From: Chengkuizengella axinellae
GTDB taxonomy: Bacteria; Bacillota; Bacilli; Paenibacillales; KCTC-33759
NCBI RefSeq assembly: GCF_030730905.1
Contig: NZ_JAVAMP010000007.1
Coordinates: 140,185-204,184, forward strand
Direction: 5' to 3'
Length of the DNA: 64,000 nucleotides
Part shown: positions 62,993-64,000 of the stretch, in pieces
How the letters are laid out: every line of letters starts with the position of its first letter
How positions within the stretch are numbered: the first letter of the stretch is position 1
Notes under the pieces: generated by a model
What the model saw: the letters and a program-made list of their open reading frames with translations, nothing else
Database searches by the model: none
Told to the model about the DNA's origin: nothing
Program-made: the position numbers and the translations under genes

Positions 62993-63427
62993 TTACAAAA
63001 ACTTAATCTTATTTCTGTGAAAAACTTCATTATTCACTTGAATCGGTTTTCGACAAATCACTTTTTCTCCATTTATCTTCTTTACTTTTACATCTTTTAT
63101 AACCCAATCTGTAAGTTCAACATTTTCTACAATCAATGTAAACAAATGATTGGGTGAATTATGTGCTCCTTCAAATGTTATGAATTGATAAGTCATTTCG
63201 TAAGAATAACCTAAATTAGGTTTTCTTTTTACTTCAACGAATTTACAAAACGTAGATTGTTTTATATTTCCAAAATAATCTATCTTAGCTTTGTTTTCTA
63301 AAGGGATTAACATTGTGTAAATGACATCTTCAAGTACCATTTCATAATATGTTTTATGATTATTTGCTTGTACTGGTATTATTAAAATTAAACTAAGGAT
63401 ACTCATAAGTAGAATGATTTTTTTCAA
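62993..63427 (-). CDS. Secreted DUF3888 domain protein
   Basis: A 144-residue exported protein. The signal peptide MKKIILLMSILSLILIIPVQA is followed by a soluble domain: YYEMVLEDVIYTMLIPLENKAKIDYFGNIKQ, then YSYEMTYQFITFEGAHNSPNHLFTLIVENVE. I match this to the DUF3888 family of Bacillales (recalled). The start is TTG at 63427 with a very strong SD AAGGAGGGGG. Function unknown. Confidence 0.78.
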   Translation of the reverse strand: MKKIILLMSILSLILIIPVQANNHKTYYEMVLEDVIYTMLIPLENKAKIDYFGNIKQSTFCKFVEVKRKPNLGYSYEMTYQFITFEGAHNSPNHLFTLIVENVELTDWVIKDVKVKKINGEKVICRKPIQVNNEVFHRNKIKFL

Positions 63428-64000
63428 TCCACCCCCTCCTTTTAAGGGGAATTATTCCAGAGTGAAAGAAAAATTATTCATGTCGAGAACGTTATTTAAT
63501 AAGAAAAAAAACAAACATGATTCGTTTCGAATAAAAAAAACTATGTTAATCAATAATATAAATTATATTTAGACAAAATTATAGAAAATGGAATATATAT
63601 GTTGATCAATTATATCAAACCAACTTTAAACGGATTAATTATTACAAATAATACAGACTTAATCCATTACTACATATACAACGAAATGCATATGAACCTA
63701 AAACTATTACTACTCTTTAGCCTATTAAATTATTATTCTTAAATATTTCTTAATAATATTCAAAATAAGTAGAGTCATTTTAGACATAAAAAAATCACCT
63801 CTCGAGAAAATCTTATCTCTCTTCTCATGTTGGTTTAAAATAAAGTTTGATCAAAAATCTCATACATACCCACATTCTATGGCAAATAAAAGAATCCATT
63901 TTGAAAGAAAGATTGATCAAAATGGATTCTAAATTTGAGATCGACTATTTAATTTTTATAAAAAAGTTTGTTCATTCTATTGTCTATCTTCTTCTACAAA
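63428..64000. other. A/T-rich gap ending in a terminator and a cut gene end
   Basis: This 573-base gap holds a 47-codon plus-strand frame at about 63600-63743 without an SD (very A/T-rich, probably chance), the terminator at 63891-63930, and at 63979-64000 a minus-strand frame FVEEDRQ, stop, that may be the last seven codons of a gene cut by the window edge. Confidence 0.4.
63891..63930. terminator. Strong bidirectional-type hairpin
   Basis: AGAATCCATTTTGA (63891-63904) pairs perfectly with TCAAAATGGATTCT (63917-63930). It is well placed to end a minus-strand gene that stops near 63979, just at the window edge. Confidence 0.7.

Noticed and set aside
63600..63743. 47-codon plus-strand frame
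   Set aside because: Very A/T-rich, no SD, no recognisable features.
1..64000. tRNA, rRNA, CRISPR, prophage, insertion sequence or toxin-antitoxin locus
   Set aside because: Looked for typical sequences, repeats and gene pairs; none seen.

Overview
The window reads as a chromosomal segment of a low-GC Gram-positive, most likely a member of the Bacillales. Supporting signs are strong AGGAGG-type ribosome sites, TTG/GTG starts, a SAM-I (S-box) riboswitch ahead of a metNPQ operon, rocF-rocD genes, Bacillus-type families (DUF3888, DUF3238, DUF5316-like) and many simple hairpin-plus-T terminators. No rRNA, tRNA, CRISPR array, prophage or insertion sequence was found. The species cannot be fixed from the sequence alone.

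Layout. 0-8.4 kb: a cut VOC gene, an M29 aminopeptidase, FetA/FetB-type ABC exporter, an M50-like membrane protease, a DUF368/PopT lipid-carrier translocase, small unknowns, an EamA transporter and an SDR reductase with an unpaired MerR-type promoter upstream. 8.4-18 kb: a frameshifted uridine-kinase-like gene, an MFS carrier, the metNPQ methionine importer under a SAM riboswitch, and sbcD-sbcC. 18-21.5 kb: an AAA ATPase plus TPR membrane-protein pair, two tandem small membrane paralogues and an unknown beta-rich protein. 21.7-31 kb: threonine synthase, a SnoaL-like protein, a catalase-like heme protein, then a patch of decaying genes (start-less small frame, frameshifted GNAT, LysR with internal deletion) around an intact M20 peptidase, then VOC/TetR, a MocR-type regulator lacking its PLP lysine, and a GNAT. 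31-36.4 kb: rtcB, an epimerase, and a coupled operon of ArsR-like regulator, 64-residue protein and ClpP. 36.4-46.1 kb: GNAT, ABC-2 transporter, a CocE-type hydrolase, an M19 dipeptidase/ornithine-cyclodeaminase pair, and rocF-rocD. 46-55.5 kb: a fusion of a degenerate ABC ATPase with a LytTR DNA-binding domain, a TauE/SafE permease with a structured leader, a secreted DUF3238 protein, AKR, glutathione peroxidase, thioredoxin-like ferredoxin, orotate phosphoribosyltransferase, SCP2 and GNAT. 55.5-64 kb: kinase-like protein, a 514-residue membrane protein, ThpR, GNAT, MarR with a regulated MFS pump, DUF3291 and DUF3888.

How genes work together. The clearest functional units are methionine uptake (riboswitch plus three genes), arginine breakdown (rocF then rocD), DNA-end processing (sbcDC), the MarR-controlled efflux pump (matching 24-bp palindromes before both genes) and the ArsR-clpP operon with its own palindrome. 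The most promising under-described units are the AAA/TPR pair, the ABC-LytTR fusion, and the ArsR-small protein-ClpP operon. Several starts given here were moved to an internal start codon because a good Shine-Dalgarno (SD) sequence sits there.
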